DNA from: Planctomycetaceae bacterium
GTDB lineage: Bacteria; Planctomycetota; Planctomycetia; Pirellulales; Thermoguttaceae
Length of the DNA: 7,569 nucleotides
Direction: 5' to 3'
NCBI GenBank assembly: GCA_004556055.1
Contig: SFIW01000056.1
Location: 1 to 7,569 of the forward strand
The notes below the pieces were generated by a model that saw only the letters and a program-made list of their open reading frames with translations, searched no databases and was not told where the DNA came from. Of the stretch, positions 5,548 to 7,569 are shown piece after piece (position 1 is the first letter of the stretch; each line of letters opens with the position of its first letter). A program made the translations under genes and the position numbers.

Positions 5548-7569
5548 TCATTCTTCGACCGCTTCGACGTTGACGTAGAAGACGACGGGGTTCGCGTCTT
5601 TGAGGGAGATCGTAATCTGGAAGACGTATTTTCCGGCGCGTTCGAAGAGGGGATATTCGCGAATATCGGGGGTGAGCGCGAAGGTGTATCCGACGTCGTC
5701 GCGCGTCCATGCGTCGGAGCGCTGCGCGGCTTCGAGGACCGTTTCGACGGGAACGACGACGTCTTCGTGCCCACGCACGGGCTCGAGCGTCTCCTCAAAG
5801 AGGCCTTTCGAAACGTAGCGGCACGAGTAACGCGCTTCTTGGACGCGATCGTCCTTCGCCAAGAGTAGCGAAGTCGAGTCGAAAGAATCGTAAATACGCG
5901 CCAAAATCGTGACGCCCTGCCCTAAGTAAACCTGATCGTTCGTCGTCGCCAATTGAGTCGTCGCCTCCCAGTGAACGCGCGGCGTCTCGCAACGCGGCGT
6001 CGCGCTTGTTACGACGCTGAATTGCACCCCGGAGAAGCTCCACGCGTCGTCATAATGGAACTCCCAGCCGTCGAAGAGGCGATAGCGGGACCGCCCCGAG
6101 GGGATCGGAATCGTCGCGCCGAGAGCGGCGATCGGCAAATCGCGAAGGACGACGCGCCACTCGCCGTCGGAACCGCGCCGTTCGACGAGCGCCGTCCCTT
6201 CCCCCTCGCCGTCCTCCGCGACGCGCCACGACGCCTCCGCCTCGCGCGGTCGAGTCGCCGCGACCCGAAAATCGGCGACCCCGCTTCCCGCGTCGCACAA
6301 GACGACGCGCTCGCAGACCGCCCCCGCGTCCGTTCCCGACGCGCCAAACGCAAGGTACCCGCGACTCTCCGCGCTCAGAATCGCCCCCGCGTCGAGCCAA
6401 CCCCCCGACGCGGCGAGAACGCGATCCTCGCCCACGAACTCGACGCGTCCCGACGTCGCGACGCTGAGCGTCTCGACACGCGCGTCGACCTCGAGACGCA
6501 GCGTTCCTTCCGCCGCGACGTCGACCCGAGAGGACTGCGCGAAACGCCGCGCAACGTCTACCGCGTCCTCCTCCGCGTCCCCGCCGAGCGTCAACGTCGA
6601 CCGCGACCCGACGCGCAGCGAATCCGTCGACGACGCTCCGCCGCGAATCGCGCACCCGCTCGGCCCCGCGACGATCACCGACGATCCCTCGGGGGGCGCG
6701 TCTGAAAACTCGACCGACTCGTCGACGAAGAAAACGCCCGCGCCGACGCTCTCGGGCGCCGCGTCCCCGCCGCGCGTCCTTCGCCACCGCGACGGATCCG
6801 CGAAGCTCACCGACGTCCCCGCGTCCCGCGCAAGGAAATAGTCCGCGTCGACGACCTCGAACGCCCCGACCGCGTGCTGAGTCTCGCCGTTCGCGTCCGT
6901 CCATCCCCGCGCGACGCCCAGAAGGTCGGTTTTCCCCGCGCATGTCGAGCCCCCCGACGCGTACGGAGAGTCGCCGCGCGGCGCAAAATTCCACGCCCTC
7001 CACGGGATCGGGTTCGATTCCGAATACTCGTCGAGCGAGCTCGGAACGTTGCAGAACCCCGCGCTCTCGAGGGGCGGATCCACAACGCAGTCGACGAACG
7101 CGCTATTCGACGACGTCGCCAAGGAGACTGTGTTCTTATTCGCCGCGATCGTGCACCGCGTAAACGTCGCGAAATTATTCTCTCCGTAAAGATAGATTCC
7201 GCGCGACGTTCCGCCGACGAACGCGCAATCGGTCATCGTCGCGTCGACGTACCCCGACGTCTGAAAGAGGTTGTACGCGTTCGAAAAGCCCCCGAAGACG
7301 CACTTCTCAAAAGCGCACGTCAGGCGTTTGCTCGCGTTCCCGCCGACCAAGACGCGCCCGACGAGCGTGACGCCGCGCATCGTCAGGTCGTTGAAACCCG
7401 TCTGCTCGCGATTCTCCAAAAGAAGGTTGTAACGACTGCGCCGCAACACGAGGCGCGTCTTACCCGCGTCGATCGTCAACGCGACGGGTATTTTCAGCAG
7501 GCTCACAAGGTCTATGTCGACCGTCTCCCCGTCGGCAAAGAGGGTCGGATCGGGCGCGATCGTATCCCC
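5548..7569 (-). CDS. Right-handed beta-helix repeat protein with C-terminal Ig-like region, partial (N-terminus outside window)
   Basis: The frame is open to the right edge: 673 codons are visible and the GTG at 7504-7506 is probably internal. The codons before it read GDTIAPDPTLFADGETVDID, the usual entry to the pectate-lyase-like beta-helix of large PVC-group surface proteins. A parallel beta-helix follows, with short strand/turn units (FNDLTMRGVTLVGRVLVGG, AFEKCVFGGFSN, VDATMTDCAFVGGTSRGIYL, FATFTRCTIAANKNTV, SAFVDCVVDPP). A domain of about 300 residues rich in D, A, S, G and V follows and holds further beta-type repeats (STLTLGGDAE, GTLRLEVDARVETLSV, GRVEFVGEDRVL). The last 160 residues or so look like an Ig-like fold ending KYVFQITISLKDANPVVFYVNVEAVEE. 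It is probably secreted or surface-attached, but no signal or anchor is within view. A carbohydrate-active or adhesive role is possible; no catalytic motif is evident. It converges on the cytochrome gene. Confidence 0.75.
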   Translation of the reverse strand, partial: GDTIAPDPTLFADGETVDIDLVSLLKIPVALTIDAGKTRLVLRRSRYNLLLENREQTGFNDLTMRGVTLVGRVLVGGNASKRLTCAFEKCVFGGFSNAYNLFQTSGYVDATMTDCAFVGGTSRGIYLYGENNFATFTRCTIAANKNTVSLATSSNSAFVDCVVDPPLESAGFCNVPSSLDEYSESNPIPWRAWNFAPRGDSPYASGGSTCAGKTDLLGVARGWTDANGETQHAVGAFEVVDADYFLARDAGTSVSFADPSRWRRTRGGDAAPESVGAGVFFVDESVEFSDAPPEGSSVIVAGPSGCAIRGGASSTDSLRVGSRSTLTLGGDAEEDAVDVARRFAQSSRVDVAAEGTLRLEVDARVETLSVATSGRVEFVGEDRVLAASGGWLDAGAILSAESRGYLAFGASGTDAGAVCERVVLCDAGSGVADFRVAATRPREAEASWRVAEDGEGEGTALVERRGSDGEWRVVLRDLPIAALGATIPIPSGRSRYRLFDGWEFHYDDAWSFSGVQFSVVTSATPRCETPRVHWEATTQLATTNDQVYLGQGVTILARIYDSFDSTSLLLAKDDRVQEARYSCRYVSKGLFEETLEPVRGHEDVVVPVETVLEAAQRSDAWTRDDVGYTFALTPDIREYPLFERAGKYVFQITISLKDANPVVFYVNVEAVEE

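Noticed and set aside
3798..5798. A 666-codon open frame on the minus strand, antisense to the cytochrome fusion gene
   Set aside because: It crosses the strong bidirectional terminator and overlaps two well-supported genes. Its product is arginine- and serine-rich without domains, and long antisense frames are expected opposite GC-rich coding sequence.
5953..7003. Open frames of 250 codons (plus, 5953-6705) and 317 codons (minus, other frame, 6050-7003) within the beta-helix gene
   Set aside because: Both are arginine-rich shadow frames in the most GC-rich part of the gene, with no ribosome binding site or recognisable motif.

Overview
The window suggests a GC-rich, host-associated (probably gut) bacterium, most likely of the Planctomycetota or a relative in the PVC group. 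The grounds are a BspA-type leucine-rich-repeat surface protein, a secreted YVTN-propeller/di-haem cytochrome c fusion of a kind common in planctomycetes, and a large right-handed beta-helix protein that opens with a GDTI..DPTLFADG segment. This placement is inferred from protein style, not from a marker gene.

Layout. (1) Bases 1-750 (+) hold the 3' part of a BspA-like LRR gene, cut by the left edge and built from four 138-bp tandem units. A 40-codon ORF with a signal-peptide-like start (740-862, +) overlaps its end by 11 bases. (2) Bases 891-2889 (-) hold two phage-type genes read leftwards: a terminase large subunit with intact ATPase and nuclease motifs, then a short sigma-70-family factor with regions 2 and 4 only. 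The sigma gene's ribosome binding site lies between a perfect inverted repeat and a perfect 10-bp palindrome. No terminase small subunit, portal, capsid, tail or integrase gene is visible. (3) Bases 2890-3256 hold no credible gene, only A/T-rich stretches and small repeats. (4) A complete tRNA-Leu(CAG) at 3257-3342 (+) has its own likely promoter and intrinsic terminator. (5) Bases 3591-5465 (+) hold a secreted 624-residue fusion of a seven-bladed propeller with a MauG/cytochrome-peroxidase-like di-haem domain, preceded by a plausible sigma-70 promoter. (6) A bidirectional terminator at 5491-5522 separates it from the convergent beta-helix gene (5548-7569, -), which is cut by the right edge.

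The genes do not form one pathway. The flanks look like ordinary envelope or secreted proteins and a housekeeping tRNA. The odd part is the orphan TerL-sigma pair, either a remnant of a prophage or a domesticated packaging module, lying between an LRR gene and a tRNA. I see no proven new system; the TerL-sigma pair and the control region of the sigma gene are the best candidates for a second look.
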